Shown one piece after another: positions 36,984-45,229 of a DNA stretch of 62,116 nt. Every line of letters starts with the position of its first letter. The stretch's first letter is position 1. Made by a program: the position numbers and the translations under genes. The stretch spans positions 1 through 62,116 of the forward strand of contig WRAV01000008.1 in the NCBI GenBank assembly GCA_009780025.1, in the 5' to 3' direction. The stretch is from Oscillospiraceae bacterium (GTDB lineage Bacteria > Bacillota > Clostridia > Oscillospirales > Ruminococcaceae). A model generated the notes under the pieces. It made no database searches, had not been told where the DNA came from, and saw nothing but the letters and a program-made list of their open reading frames with translations.

Positions 36984-37270
36984 TGTAGGGGCAGGGTTCC
37001 ATCCCTGCCAGCCCAATCACACCATCGCCCCGGTTTGTAGGAGGTGGTGTCCACATCGTCCCGCCTGTATCGACATGGCCGGTGTTGCGCTGTGTCGTGG
37101 CGGTCGGGCATGGAAGCCCAACCCTACAGAACCGAAGGTTGCAGGGACAGGGCTCTATACCTGCCTGCCGGGTTATCGGCTAAAATGTGTTGATAGTGCT
37201 TGTAGGGATGACCGCCACGGTTGCCTGGTAATGCAAAAAACGCAGACGACCTAAGTCGGTCGTCCCTACA
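36984..37270. repeat. Run of TGTAGGG-type palindromes
   Basis: Several units begin with TGTAGGG or end with CCCTACA and carry inner inverted repeats (GGCAGGGTTCC-style and GGTCGGGC-style). The two outer ends are also complementary. They occupy most of the 672-base gap between rpmG and ddl. I see no gene in that gap. Confidence 0.6.
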
Positions 37271-37277
37271 TCGCCCA

Positions 37278-37306
37278 TTGTCCATTGTCGGCCTATGTGG
37301 TATTAT
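37278..37306 (+). promoter_or_regulatory. Probable promoter of ddl
   Basis: TTGTCC and TATTAT are separated by 17 bases, 24 bases before the ddl start; TATAAT shifted by five bases offers an alternative -10. Confidence 0.5.
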
Positions 37307-37330
37307 ATAATGAAGAGGAGATGAGCGAAA

Positions 37331-38401
37331 ATGAAGACCCTTTGTGTAATATTTGGCGGGGTGAGCAACGAGCACGATGTATCCTTGCGCTCGGCGACAT
37401 CGGTGCTGAAAAACGTCGACCGGAGAAAGTACAGCGTGCGTACCCTGGGCATTACCAAAGACGGGCGCTGGCTGCTCTACGACGGGCCGGTGGAGCTTAT
37501 AAAAACCGGCGAGTGGGCTGACTCGAGCAAGACGGTGCCGGCGATACTTTCTCCCGACCGGTGCCACGGCGGTCTTTTGGTTTTGGGCGAGGGCGGCCCC
37601 ACACCTGTCAAGGTGGATGTAGTCTTTGGAGTGCTCCACGGGAAAAACGGCGAGGACGGTACCATGCAGGGGCTGCTGGAGCTTGCGGGTATTCCATATG
37701 TGGGCTGCAAGGTTTTAGCGAGCGCTCTCTGTATGGACAAAGCTGTCGCTCACGCCGTTCTCACCGGTGCGGGGATAAAAAAGACCGTGCTGGCAGTGGT
37801 ATACCCTCGCGAGCTCGAAAATTTCAAGCTCCTGGAAACCCGGCTAGCGGCAGAGCTTGGCTACCCTATGTTTGTTAAGCCCGCCAACTCCGGCTCTTCG
37901 GTGGGGATAAGTCGGGCTACAAACGCAGACGAGTTGCACGCTGCCGTGGGTCACGCCTTTGAGCACGATTCCAAAGCGGTGGTGGAACAGGAAGTTCGCG
38001 GCCAGGAAATTGAGTGCTCGGTAATTGGCGGCGCAGACCCAATAGTCGCCGAAGTTGTAGGAGAAGTCGCCCCACCAGGCGGGTTTTACTGCTACGAATC
38101 AAAGTACCAAAACGACAGCGCTAAGCTCTACATACCTGCCCGCCTGGACGCTCAGACTGTGGCCAGGGTGCGGGTTCTCGCCGCCCGCGCCTATGAAGTT
38201 ACGGGCTGCCAGGGCTTTGCCCGGGTAGATTTTTTTGTGCAAGAAGACGGAGAAATTGTGCTTAACGAGATAAACACTATCCCCGGGTTTACGTCCATCA
38301 GCATATTTCCCAAGCTGTTTGAGGCGGCGGGGGTGCCTTATAGAGAGATTATATCCAAGCTGATCGAGTACGCGCTTGAGAGCGCTGCCGGCTTGGAATA
38401 G
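37331..38401 (+). CDS. ddl: D-alanine--D-alanine ligase
   Basis: A 356-residue ATP-grasp enzyme joining two D-Ala for peptidoglycan precursors. Family marks: VIFGGVSNEHDVSLRSA at the start, VFGVLHGKNGEDGTMQGLLE, the ATP-grasp lysine region PMFVKPANSGSSVGISRA, EQEVRGQEIECSV, and FARVDFFVQEDGEIVLNEIN with the metal ligands. A GAGGAG site lies 10 bases before the ATG. The chemistry motifs do not by themselves exclude a D-Ala-D-Lac or D-Ala-D-Ser ligase, but no resistance genes are nearby. Confidence 0.93.
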   Translation: MKTLCVIFGGVSNEHDVSLRSATSVLKNVDRRKYSVRTLGITKDGRWLLYDGPVELIKTGEWADSSKTVPAILSPDRCHGGLLVLGEGGPTPVKVDVVFGVLHGKNGEDGTMQGLLELAGIPYVGCKVLASALCMDKAVAHAVLTGAGIKKTVLAVVYPRELENFKLLETRLAAELGYPMFVKPANSGSSVGISRATNADELHAAVGHAFEHDSKAVVEQEVRGQEIECSVIGGADPIVAEVVGEVAPPGGFYCYESKYQNDSAKLYIPARLDAQTVARVRVLAARAYEVTGCQGFARVDFFVQEDGEIVLNEINTIPGFTSISIFPKLFEAAGVPYREIISKLIEYALESAAGLE

Positions 38402-38450
38402 GCCACGCAACAATATTTGCTATATCATCGCGCAAAGCCTGCACACACGC

Positions 38451-38479
38451 TTGACAAGCTCTGTATTTGATGGTATAAT
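38451..38479 (+). promoter_or_regulatory. Consensus promoter of the tRNA pair
   Basis: TTGACA-N17-TATAAT, a perfect sigma-A consensus, ending 12 bases before tRNA-Thr. Confidence 0.92.
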
Positions 38480-38491
38480 GCATTCCGCCAG

Positions 38492-38567
38492 GCTGGTGTA
38501 GCTCAGTTGGTAGAGCAGCTGATTTGTAATCAGCAGGTCGGGGGTTCGAATCCGTCCACCAGCTCCA
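38492..38567 (+). tRNA. tRNA-Thr (anticodon TGT)
   Basis: A 76-base cloverleaf. Acceptor GCTGGTG pairs with CACCAGC, the anticodon arm CTGAT-TTGTAAT-CAG shows TGT, the T arm contains GGTTCGAAT, and CCA is encoded. Confidence 0.97.
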
Positions 38568-38603
38568 CTGGCCGGCCCATCTTCAATGATGGGCCGCAGT
38601 TCT

Positions 38604-38688
38604 GGGAGATTTCCCGAGTGGCCAAAGGGGGCAGACTGTAAATCTGTTGTCAACGACTTCGATGGTTCGAATCCATCATCTCCCACCA
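38604..38688 (+). tRNA. tRNA-Tyr (anticodon GTA)
   Basis: An 85-base class II tRNA. Acceptor GGGAGAT pairs with ATCTCCC, anticodon loop ACTGTAAAT shows GTA, a long variable arm follows, and CCA is encoded. It marks the border between core genome and the decayed mobile element. Confidence 0.97.
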
Positions 38689-38700
38689 TTGCTTTTCAAA

Positions 38701-38743
38701 GACGAACCCCGATAGCCCCCGTGGTTATCGGGGTTCGTCTTTT
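38701..38743 (+). terminator. Intrinsic terminator after the tRNA pair
   Basis: GACGAACCCCGATA and TATCGGGGTTCGTC form a 14-base-pair stem followed by TTTT. Confidence 0.88.
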
Positions 38744-39209
38744 GGTTGAGTATGTCCTGCACTTCTTCAAAGGTCAAACACTTGTCGCCATATTCATAGT
38801 TGAACTAGGCAACCAGCTTGTCATCGTATACATATACGCTGTTGACGAAGAAATTGATGAACCCTTGCTTGCGCTCTGCGTCATCAAGGTCTAAGTCTGC
38901 ATACTGACAAATCCGAAATCGGATTTCCTCTTTGCTGATGATAGGCCTCTCTATCTTCTCCCTTGCGATTGACAGCGCAAGGGATTCTTTTTCGCTCTCT
39001 AACCCCTCAAGTGTCGATTTGGTTGTCGGCGTAATAATCCCCGCCTTGATAGCGTTCATCACATTGTCAATCTCGGTCTGGTTTTTCTTGAGTTGGCTTT
39101 CAAGGGCTGGCAGCGCGGCGTTTGTTTTAAGCTGAACCCCATAACACTCATCGACAATGTAGTTTAGTATGGGCGCATCGTTGAGTAGCCGTAGCGCAAT
39201 ATCACTCAT
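38740..39209 (-). pseudogene. C-terminal remnant of a large serine recombinase
   Basis: The 134 residues encoded from 39209 match only the coiled-coil and C-terminal part of large serine recombinases: a Leu-rich start (LLNDAPILNYIVDECYG), an ESQLKKNQTEID coiled coil, and FINFFVNSVYVYDD. The catalytic N-terminal domain and its Ser are absent. A TAG lies directly upstream of the first codon. A TAG at 38805-38807 also cuts the frame before FNYEYGDKCLTFEEV, the expected end of the family. This is a dead fragment, left from the element whose relaxase follows. Confidence 0.75.
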
Positions 39210-39233
39210 CTATTGTCGACGCTATCTAGTGGG

Positions 39234-39261
39234 TTTACGCACTTTGAACAAAGTACGTAAA
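39234..39261. other. Candidate oriT palindrome of the MobV relaxase
   Basis: TTTACGCACTTTG-aa-CAAAGTACGTAAA has 13-base arms with one mismatch, and lies about 100 bases upstream of the mob gene. MobV origins typically have such a CTTTG/CAAAG hairpin next to the nick. The nick itself is not identified. Confidence 0.55.
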
Positions 39262-39358
39262 TACGCGCCCGTATCACAGGTGCGCATCGTCGAGCTATCC
39301 CAATTATTGGGGTGGCTTTTGTGCGCCTATGGCAGATTCTATATAAGGAGTTGTTCGA

Positions 39359-40579
39359 TTGAGTAAAGTAGACCGATGTTTTGTACGGAACCAGGGTTAC
39401 ACACGCTCTAAAGTTGGCAACATAGAGCGGCACAACGAGCGCAAGAATCATCACTACGGCAACGGTGATGTTGTTGCCGAGCGTGCCGACCTCAGTATTC
39501 ATTATAAGCGGTGGGATGATACATACCTCTGCACTTTCGACCGCATGGTTGAGGATGGCACCATCAGCATTTGGAATCTCAAGCGCGACCCGAAGATAAT
39601 AGATGAGTTTATCTTCGATGTGAACACGGAATATTTTGACCGCCACGGCGGGTATGGGTATGCAAAGCGGTTCTATGAAGAGGCGTATCGCTTTGCGGTT
39701 GCGGAGGCTGGCGGCGAGGAGTTTATCTTATCCGCTGTCATGCACGCCGATGAGCGCAACAAGGCTTTGTCAGAGCAGCTTGGCCGGGATGTATACCACT
39801 ACCACCTGTATGTGATGTATGTGACGGTGGTGGATGCTGAAATTAAGTGGACTAAGCGACGCAAAGACCCGGAGTTGGTTGGTAAGGTCAAGGCTGTGGT
39901 CAAGCAGGTCAGTAATAGCAAAAAGCGGAAGTCGGAAATGGTTGTGGGGGAGGATGGGAAGAATCGGATTGCTTATTCGTATGCGGCTCTACAAGATAGG
40001 TTTCATCAGCATATGAAGGATGCCGGTTACACCGATGTCGAGCGAGGGGAGCGGGGTAGTAACGCCGAGCATCTTAGCGTGCTGGATTTCAAAATCTAGC
40101 AGGATGCTAAGCGGGCGGCGGCGCTTGAACAGGATGTGCAGGCTAAGCAAAGCCATTCTGCTGAATTGGACAGGCAGACTAAACGGCAGCAGGGGCAACT
40201 TTCTTCGCTAAAAGAAAAAACGAAGTTCAAAAAGCAAGCTGCGATTATGTTTAGCGAAATTGAGAACATGGTTAAGAGGTCAATAGGCGGAAAGGTGCAG
40301 CTCTCGCCCGAAGATTGGGAAACTGTATCCGAGCTTGCCAAGAAGGGTGTAGTCGCTGATTCTTCGATATCCGACCTGGAGCGTAAGCTTGCAGATGCCA
40401 AAAGAGGCAGCGACATCTATAAACGGCGTTGGGAAACTCTGTCAGCGCAGACAAAGGATTATGTTCAGGCCAAGCAGCAGGCTCCAGAACAGATGCGGTC
40501 TGCACTAGCTACCGTGATGCGTGAAACGAAAGAGCGACAGACACCGGTTATACCAACTAAAGCGGAGCAGTTCACTTGA
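39359..40579 (+). pseudogene. MobV-type plasmid recombination/mobilization protein, interrupted by TAG
   Basis: The 406-codon frame (TTG start after AAGGAG) encodes a MobV/Pre relaxase. Conserved HNERKN lies near residue 25, FDVNTEYF near 87, and the metal/catalytic motif HADE near 129 with HYHL near 147. A TAG at 40097-40099 stops translation after LSVLDFKI. The same frame continues without other defects through a coiled-coil tail (QDAKRAAALEQDVQ onwards) to TGA at 40577-40579. The N-terminal half keeps all catalytic residues, so a 246-residue product could still be made, but the normal full-length protein is lost. Confidence 0.8.
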
Positions 40580-40680
40580 ACGGTCATTTTTTATGGAGGA
40601 TTGCCTATGTAAAACAACTAACCCGCGATAGCGGGCCAGAGTACCTTGAAAACTTAATATTATCGGAGGGCAAATAGTAC

Positions 40681-40863
40681 ATGGCAAGAAAGCACAACGA
40701 TTATGGCACAAACATTCCCCGGCATGAGGTTGAGGCACTGGCTCAATGCTTGCTACCGGATATTCGCAGGTACTTTGAAAGTGAGTAGGGCAAGCGGGAG
40801 TTTGCAGAGTGGAAACAAAAGCAGGCCGAGCAAAAGGGGGGCAAGCATGAGAAAAATTCGTGA
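40681..40863 (+). pseudogene. Short mobile-element protein interrupted by TAG
   Basis: The frame begins MARKHNDYGTNIPRHEVEAL after CGGAGGG and runs 35 codons to TAG at 40786-40788. It then continues in phase (GKREFAEWKQKQAEQKGGK) to TGA. The full 60-residue form resembles small conserved proteins that sit beside Mob genes in Clostridia elements; the role is unknown. Its end overlaps the start of the next gene. Confidence 0.6.
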
Positions 40864-41230
40864 GTTGACAGGTATCGAACGCCGGGAAATCCGGCGCTCA
40901 GTGCGTGGGTGCGCTGATTATGACAGGGAGTATGGGTGCTTGCCTCTGGATGGCGACTGTTATATGCTCGGTAAGTGGTGGACAGGCGGCTTGTGTAGAT
41001 ACCTTGAACGTGCGGTGCTGCCCTTGAATCCGGTGTTGGAGCGAGTGCTCAAGGGGGAGATACCAAGGGATGCGAAACCTTGTACAATCTGCGGGAAGCT
41101 GTTTCCAGTCGCGGGGCGTAGGGCTTACTGCTCCGAGAAGTGCAAAAAACAGGAACAGAGGACTGTCGACGCTAGGAGGGCGAAAAGGTACCGCAAACGC
41201 AAGGGGGAACCGTCACGGTTTAGGGTCTAG
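40847..41230 (+). CDS. Cysteine-rich VLP domain protein
   Basis: A 127-residue protein of the Cys-rich VLP type that accompanies mobilizable elements in Firmicutes. Visible motifs are VRGCADYDREYGCLPLDGDCYML, with the C-x-L-P-L-D-G-x-C pattern, then CRYLERAVLPLNP, and a zinc-finger-like CTICGKLF...YCSEKCK block followed by a basic tail. DNA binding is likely but unproven. The ATG at 40847 has AAAAGGGGGG upstream. Unlike its neighbours it is intact. Confidence 0.8.
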   Translation: MRKIRELTGIERREIRRSVRGCADYDREYGCLPLDGDCYMLGKWWTGGLCRYLERAVLPLNPVLERVLKGEIPRDAKPCTICGKLFPVAGRRAYCSEKCKKQEQRTVDARRAKRYRKRKGEPSRFRV

Positions 41231-41271
41231 GATAACCCATGTTTATACGGTTTCTAGGTGAACAAAAATGG

Positions 41272-41304
41272 GAGGCGGGGGGAAATACCTGCCTCTGCTT
41301 TTTT
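41272..41304 (+). terminator. Intrinsic terminator ending the decayed element's operon
   Basis: GAGGCGGGG and CCTGCCTC pair around a short loop, followed after three bases by TTTTTT. Confidence 0.75.
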
Positions 41305-41391
41305 GAAAGAGTGATGGATATGACTTTTTGCGCATATTAGAATGAGAACAGACAGCTTGATGTCATGCATAAGCTGCACATCACCGAACTC

Positions 41392-41420
41392 TTGACACGC
41401 TACGGAAAATGTTGTAATAT
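41392..41420 (+). promoter_or_regulatory. Promoter of the modABCD operon leader
   Basis: TTGACA-N17-TAATAT. The start of transcription would fall near 41427, about 40 bases before the conserved leader. Confidence 0.75.
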
Positions 41421-41464
41421 GGTGGCATCAATACAACTACATATGGAAACTTGCTTCGATTTTG

Positions 41465-41616
41465 CCAGGCTAAGGCCACTGGCTATGCTTGGTAAAACGA
41501 TAGGGTGTGAGCGGAAACGCTTATGCCTTCCACTGCGAAAAGGAGTAAAGTTTGGGGCGGTGCGCTTGGCGGCCGCATCACGCTTTTACGTCCTCGTAAA
41601 GGCGTTTTTGTTTTTT
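41465..41616 (+). promoter_or_regulatory. Moco/Tuco-type riboswitch candidate with terminator (modA leader)
   Basis: The leader shares an extended block with the leader at 46781. It reads GGCTATGCTT, then TAGGGTGTGAGC-GGAAA-CGCTTATGCC, TTCCACTGCGAAAAGGAGTA, and GGCGGCCGCATC. Stems can be drawn around the GGAAA loop. An intrinsic terminator follows (CGCTTTTACG-tcct-CGTAAAGGCG and a T-run, 41581-41616), suiting control by premature termination. The downstream genes take up molybdate or tungstate, which is what this riboswitch class controls. Identification is from shape and context; I could not run a covariance model. Confidence 0.7.
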
Positions 41617-41667
41617 GTGCCATTTTCGAGAACGCTTAATACCGTCAATATGAGAGGAGAAAAGGTC

Positions 41668-42525
41668 ATGAAGTACAAAAAAACTATAACACTTGTCGTT
41701 GCTATGCTACTTGTGCTGGCTCTTTTTGCCGGTTGTGCGCAACAACCCGCTGCTCCGGCACCTGCAACCCTTCCGCCCGCTGCCACTCCCGCACAGGCAG
41801 AACTTGAGCCCGAACCCGATGAACCAGAACCCGAGCAGGTAGAGCTGCTAATCGGCGCGGCAATGAGCCTTGTCGATGTTGTTGAGGCGCTGTCGGAGGT
41901 TTATGTCGCAGAGTTCCCCCATGTGACCATAGTACATACTTTCGCGTCATCCGGGGCGCTGCAAGGCCAGATTGAAGAAGGCGCACCGATAGACATATTC
42001 TTCTCAGCCGCAGCTGCACAGATGAACAACCTGCAAGATCAGGGGCTCATTTACGGTACAGGCCGCAACGTGGTCAGGAATACAGTCGCACTTATCGTTC
42101 CGGCTGACAGCGATATCGAAATAACAGGATTTGCTGACGTTGCTCTTGACACCGTAGGCATTGTTGGTGTAGGAGACCCTGAAGCGATGCCAATAGGCAG
42201 ATTCGCGCAGGAAGTGTTTACTGCCCTGGGCGTTGCTGATGAAGTTTACGCAAAGGCTACTTTGGCCAGCGATGTGCGCCAAATCTTGACATGGGTTGAG
42301 ATGGGCGAAGTAGACGCTGGTGTTGTATTCATGACCGACGCAATCACATCTGACGATGTACGAGTTGTCGAAGTGGCGGACTCTGAACTCCACGCACCCT
42401 CGGTCAATCCCGTTGGAATAGTCGAAACGAGCCCTCATAAGGCGGAAGCCCAAAACTTTATAGATTTTCTCTTCTCTCCAACCGCCAGAGCCATTTTTGA
42501 GGAGTTTGGCTTCTCGATGTATTAA
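41668..42525 (+). CDS. modA: Molybdate ABC transporter substrate-binding lipoprotein ModA
   Basis: A 285-residue lipoprotein. The signal peptide ends in the lipobox LFAGC, so Cys23 is lipidated. A Pro/Glu-rich linker (about residues 27-60) separates it from the binding domain. That domain begins ELLIGAAMSLVDVVEAL and contains TFASSGALQGQIEEGAPIDIFFSA, the ModA oxyanion-binding signature with Ser residues. The C-terminal ARAIFEEFGF is also typical. The ATG at 41668 has AGGAGAAAAGG upstream; upstream frame would run through the riboswitch. It delivers molybdate or tungstate to ModB. Confidence 0.93.
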   Translation: MKYKKTITLVVAMLLVLALFAGCAQQPAAPAPATLPPAATPAQAELEPEPDEPEPEQVELLIGAAMSLVDVVEALSEVYVAEFPHVTIVHTFASSGALQGQIEEGAPIDIFFSAAAAQMNNLQDQGLIYGTGRNVVRNTVALIVPADSDIEITGFADVALDTVGIVGVGDPEAMPIGRFAQEVFTALGVADEVYAKATLASDVRQILTWVEMGEVDAGVVFMTDAITSDDVRVVEVADSELHAPSVNPVGIVETSPHKAEAQNFIDFLFSPTARAIFEEFGFSMY

Positions 42526-42565
42526 CCCCGTCAACACACCTCCGTGTTGTGATAGAACCGCAATC

Positions 42566-42601
42566 AATTAGGGGGATGGATGGCTACCCTTCCCCTTAAT
42601 T
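42566..42601 (+). terminator. Hairpin between modA and modB
   Basis: AATTAGGGGGATGG and CCTTCCCCTTAATT arms around a short loop, followed by TTGGTTGTTATTT. A smaller stem CAACAC-acctcc-GTGTTG precedes it. Probably a leaky terminator or stability element that keeps binding-protein levels above those of the membrane subunits. Confidence 0.5.
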
Positions 42602-42648
42602 TGGTTGTTATTTAGCTTATGCAAATCCTATGGCATAAGGAGTTGCTT

Positions 42649-43308
42649 ATGGATTTCAGACCTTTCACAATATCTATCCATGTTGCGATTTTTGCGACCT
42701 GTGTTACCTTTTTGCTTGGTCTTGCCGCTGCCAACTGCGTCTATAAGCTAAAGCGCGGCAAGGGTATTATCGACACAATTTTCACCCTGCCAATGATTCT
42801 GCCGCCAACTGTTGCGGGATTCTTCTTGCTGCTAACTTTTGGGCGAAACGGTTTCATTGGACGTTTTCTGTATTCTGTTTTTGGTATAACAGTTGTATTT
42901 TCGTGGGTAGGCGCAGTGATTGCGGCTATCTTTGTTTCATTTCCGCTTATGTATCGCACAGCTAGAGGGGCGTTCGAGCAAATAGACCAAAACGTAATAT
43001 ATGCGGCTGAAACGCTTGGTTTCTCCAAGCTTAAGATATTTTGGACAATAAAAGTACCCATGGCCAAAGCGGGGATATTAGCCGGAACAGTGCTTTCTTT
43101 TGCCAGAGCGCTCGGCGAATTTGGCGCAACAATAATGATTGCGGGTAATATTCCTGGGCGAACTCAAACTATGGCTATCGCGGTTTTCTCAGCGGTGTCG
43201 GCGGGCAACAGGGAGGTCGCTTACATATGGGTCGCGATACTTTCTATGATGTCATTTGTGATGATTATGCTTATGAATCATTGGGGCGCGAGTAACAAAA
43301 GGAAATAA
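42649..43308 (+). CDS. modB: Molybdate ABC transporter permease ModB
   Basis: A 219-residue permease with five membrane helices. It shows LPMILPPTVAGFFLLLTFGRNG near residue 48, the ModB hallmark, and the EAA loop AAETLGFSKLKIFWTIKVPMAKAG near residue 125, which contacts the ATPase. FARALGEFGATIMIAGN is also diagnostic. Start placed at 42649 because AAGGAG lies 7 bases upstream; an ATG ten codons earlier has none. Confidence 0.95.
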   Translation: MDFRPFTISIHVAIFATCVTFLLGLAAANCVYKLKRGKGIIDTIFTLPMILPPTVAGFFLLLTFGRNGFIGRFLYSVFGITVVFSWVGAVIAAIFVSFPLMYRTARGAFEQIDQNVIYAAETLGFSKLKIFWTIKVPMAKAGILAGTVLSFARALGEFGATIMIAGNIPGRTQTMAIAVFSAVSAGNREVAYIWVAILSMMSFVMIMLMNHWGASNKRK

Positions 43309-43333
43309 GCCATCGAGGACTGGAAGTGAGCTA

Positions 43334-44383
43334 TTGTCTTTATACGTTGATATTGAAAAGACATTCCCGGACTTCAAGTTATCGGTGCAGCTTGAAGGTG
43401 GGGATGATGTTGTTGCTCTTCTGGGCAGCTCTGGTTGTGGGAAAAGTCTTACGCTCAAATGCATAGCCGGAATCGAAAAGCCGGATAAAGGTCGTATCAT
43501 AATAAACGACGGAATCGTCTTTGACAGTGAAAAGGGCGTTAACCTGCCCCCACAAAAAAGATGCGTGGGGTATCTGTTTCAAAACTACGCGCTCTTTCCA
43601 ACCATGACGGTGTGGAATAACATCGCTTGCGTAATAAAAAAACCTAAAAGCCAGCGGCACAGTATTGTTGAAGATATAATCAACAAGTTTCAGTTGGAAA
43701 GCGTGAAGAACCTATATCCCCGGCAGATTTCAGGCGGTCAGCAGCAGAGAACCGCGCTTGCCCGCATTCTGGTTTCGGAGCCTAGAATACTCATGTTGGA
43801 CGAGCCATTTTCCGCGCTTGATACTCATTTGAAATGGCGGATGGAACAGGAAATTGCATCGGTCTTAGCGGAGTTTGATGGAACGACCGTTTTTGTTTCG
43901 CATAACCGTGATGAAGTGTACAGGTTAAGTGATAAAATTGCGGTTATGAATAATGGGAGAATAGAAACCACAGGTACAAAAAAAGATATTTTCGACTCTC
44001 CAAAAACGCTGGCTGCAGCATTGATGACCGGCTGTAAAAATATTTCCAAGGCCGAAAAGCTGGATGATTCTCATGTGAAGGCCATTGATTGGGGAATCGT
44101 TTTAAAAACAGAGCGCGTAGTTCCAAATAATGTAAAGCATGTCGGCGTGCGGGCGCACCATTTTCGGTATATTCCAGAGACTTCAAATGAAGACAATACT
44201 TTTCCATGCCACATACATAAAATCATTGAAGAACCATTTGAGAAAACATTCATGTTTTCTTTCGGCGCAGGTGCGGATGTAAATCTACGATTTGAAATAT
44301 CAAAAGAGGTCTGCGAAAAATGGGATTCTAAGGAGCTTCGGGTTTGCGTACCGGCAGATAAAATCATGTGCTTGGAGGGTTGA
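43334..44383 (+). CDS. modC: Molybdate ABC transporter ATP-binding protein ModC
   Basis: A 349-residue ABC ATPase. Walker A is LLGSSGCGKSLTLKC near residue 30, the Q loop lies in YLFQNYALFPTMTVWNNI, the signature is SGGQQQRTALARIL, and Walker B is RILMLDEPFSALD. A C-terminal regulatory domain of about 120 residues follows, though a classic TOBE motif is weak. The start is TTG after a GGAAGTGAG site, 25 bases past modB. Confidence 0.92.
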   Translation: MSLYVDIEKTFPDFKLSVQLEGGDDVVALLGSSGCGKSLTLKCIAGIEKPDKGRIIINDGIVFDSEKGVNLPPQKRCVGYLFQNYALFPTMTVWNNIACVIKKPKSQRHSIVEDIINKFQLESVKNLYPRQISGGQQQRTALARILVSEPRILMLDEPFSALDTHLKWRMEQEIASVLAEFDGTTVFVSHNRDEVYRLSDKIAVMNNGRIETTGTKKDIFDSPKTLAAALMTGCKNISKAEKLDDSHVKAIDWGIVLKTERVVPNNVKHVGVRAHHFRYIPETSNEDNTFPCHIHKIIEEPFEKTFMFSFGAGADVNLRFEISKEVCEKWDSKELRVCVPADKIMCLEG

Positions 44384-44384
44384 T

Positions 44385-45227
44385 ATGTTTATTGCAATCG
44401 AGGAAATTGACCGCCTAATAAAGGAAGATGTCCCATACATCGACTTGACAAGCTGGAGCTTGGGTATCGGCGACCAGCTTGGAAGGATTGCGTATTTCAC
44501 GCGCGATGAAGCAGTTGCTTGTGGCACAGAGGAAGTCAAAATGATATTTGAGCGCCTGAGTATCAAGACGGAGCAGCTTATACCATCCGGAACAGCAGCT
44601 AAACCGGGTGACGAGCTGATTTGCGGTACGGGGAGAGCCTGCGACATCAACATCGCGTGGAAGGTTGGGCAGAATATACTGGACCATTGTTCCGGTATCG
44701 CCACGAAAACACGAAAGATGGTTCAGATAGTCAAAGAGGCTAACCCCAATGTTGCGGTGCTGACCACAAGAAAAGGCTTCCCCGGCACAAAATCTTTGGC
44801 GATAAAATCAATTATGGTAGGCGGAGCCACGCCGCACAGGCTTGGCTTGTCCGAAACTGTGCTAATTTTCAAGCAACACATCGATTACATCGGAGGATTC
44901 GAGGCATTGCTTGCCAAAATTCCCGAGCTAAGAATCGAGTGTTGCGAGAAAAAGGTTCTCGTTGAATCAACTGAATATGAGCAAGCGAGGCTTCTTTGCG
45001 AAGCAGGAGTTGATGGCATACAATTTGACAAGCTCTCGGCGGAAGCTCTAAAGGAAGCTGTTGCAAAGCTTAGGGCGGAGTTCCCGAAAGTTATTTTCTT
45101 AGCGGCAGGCGGTGTGAATGAAAAAAATGCCGCCGAGTACGCGAAAACGAATGTGGATGGAATCGTAACGACAAGCCTTTATAGTGCCGAGCCTATAGAT
45201 GTCGGCGTTAAAATAAAGCCGCTGTAA
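44385..45227 (+). CDS. modD: ModD, quinolinate-phosphoribosyltransferase-like protein
   Basis: A 280-residue member of the NadC-like fold. The block DVPYIDLTSWSLGIGDQLGRI at the start and GLSETVLIFKQH distinguish ModD from true NadC. The phosphoribosyl-binding segment AAGGVNEKNAAEYAKTNVDGIVTTSL is kept, as is TRKGFPGTKSLAIKSIMVGGA. ModD is found beside mod genes; its exact reaction is not established. TTGGAGG lies 7 bases before the ATG, and the gene starts one base after the modC stop. Confidence 0.88.
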   Translation: MFIAIEEIDRLIKEDVPYIDLTSWSLGIGDQLGRIAYFTRDEAVACGTEEVKMIFERLSIKTEQLIPSGTAAKPGDELICGTGRACDINIAWKVGQNILDHCSGIATKTRKMVQIVKEANPNVAVLTTRKGFPGTKSLAIKSIMVGGATPHRLGLSETVLIFKQHIDYIGGFEALLAKIPELRIECCEKKVLVESTEYEQARLLCEAGVDGIQFDKLSAEALKEAVAKLRAEFPKVIFLAAGGVNEKNAAEYAKTNVDGIVTTSLYSAEPIDVGVKIKPL

Positions 45228-45229
45228 AG

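Larger units (their letters stand above)
38740..41230. mobile_element. Decayed integrative mobilizable element
   Basis: Serine-recombinase fragment, oriT-like palindrome, MobV relaxase broken by a stop codon, a broken short gene and a Cys-rich VLP gene form a recognisable but degenerate mobilizable element beside tRNA-Tyr. Boundaries are approximate. No attachment-site repeats could be identified by eye. Confidence 0.65.

Noticed and set aside
36984-37270. CRISPR array
   Set aside because: The repeats are unequal in length, mutually inverted and lack regular spacers; no cas gene is in the window.
38677-40863. Reassignment of TAG to an amino acid in this organism
   Set aside because: TAG ends several intact core genes in the window (for example the BadF-type ATPase at 1912-1914), so it is a normal stop for the host.
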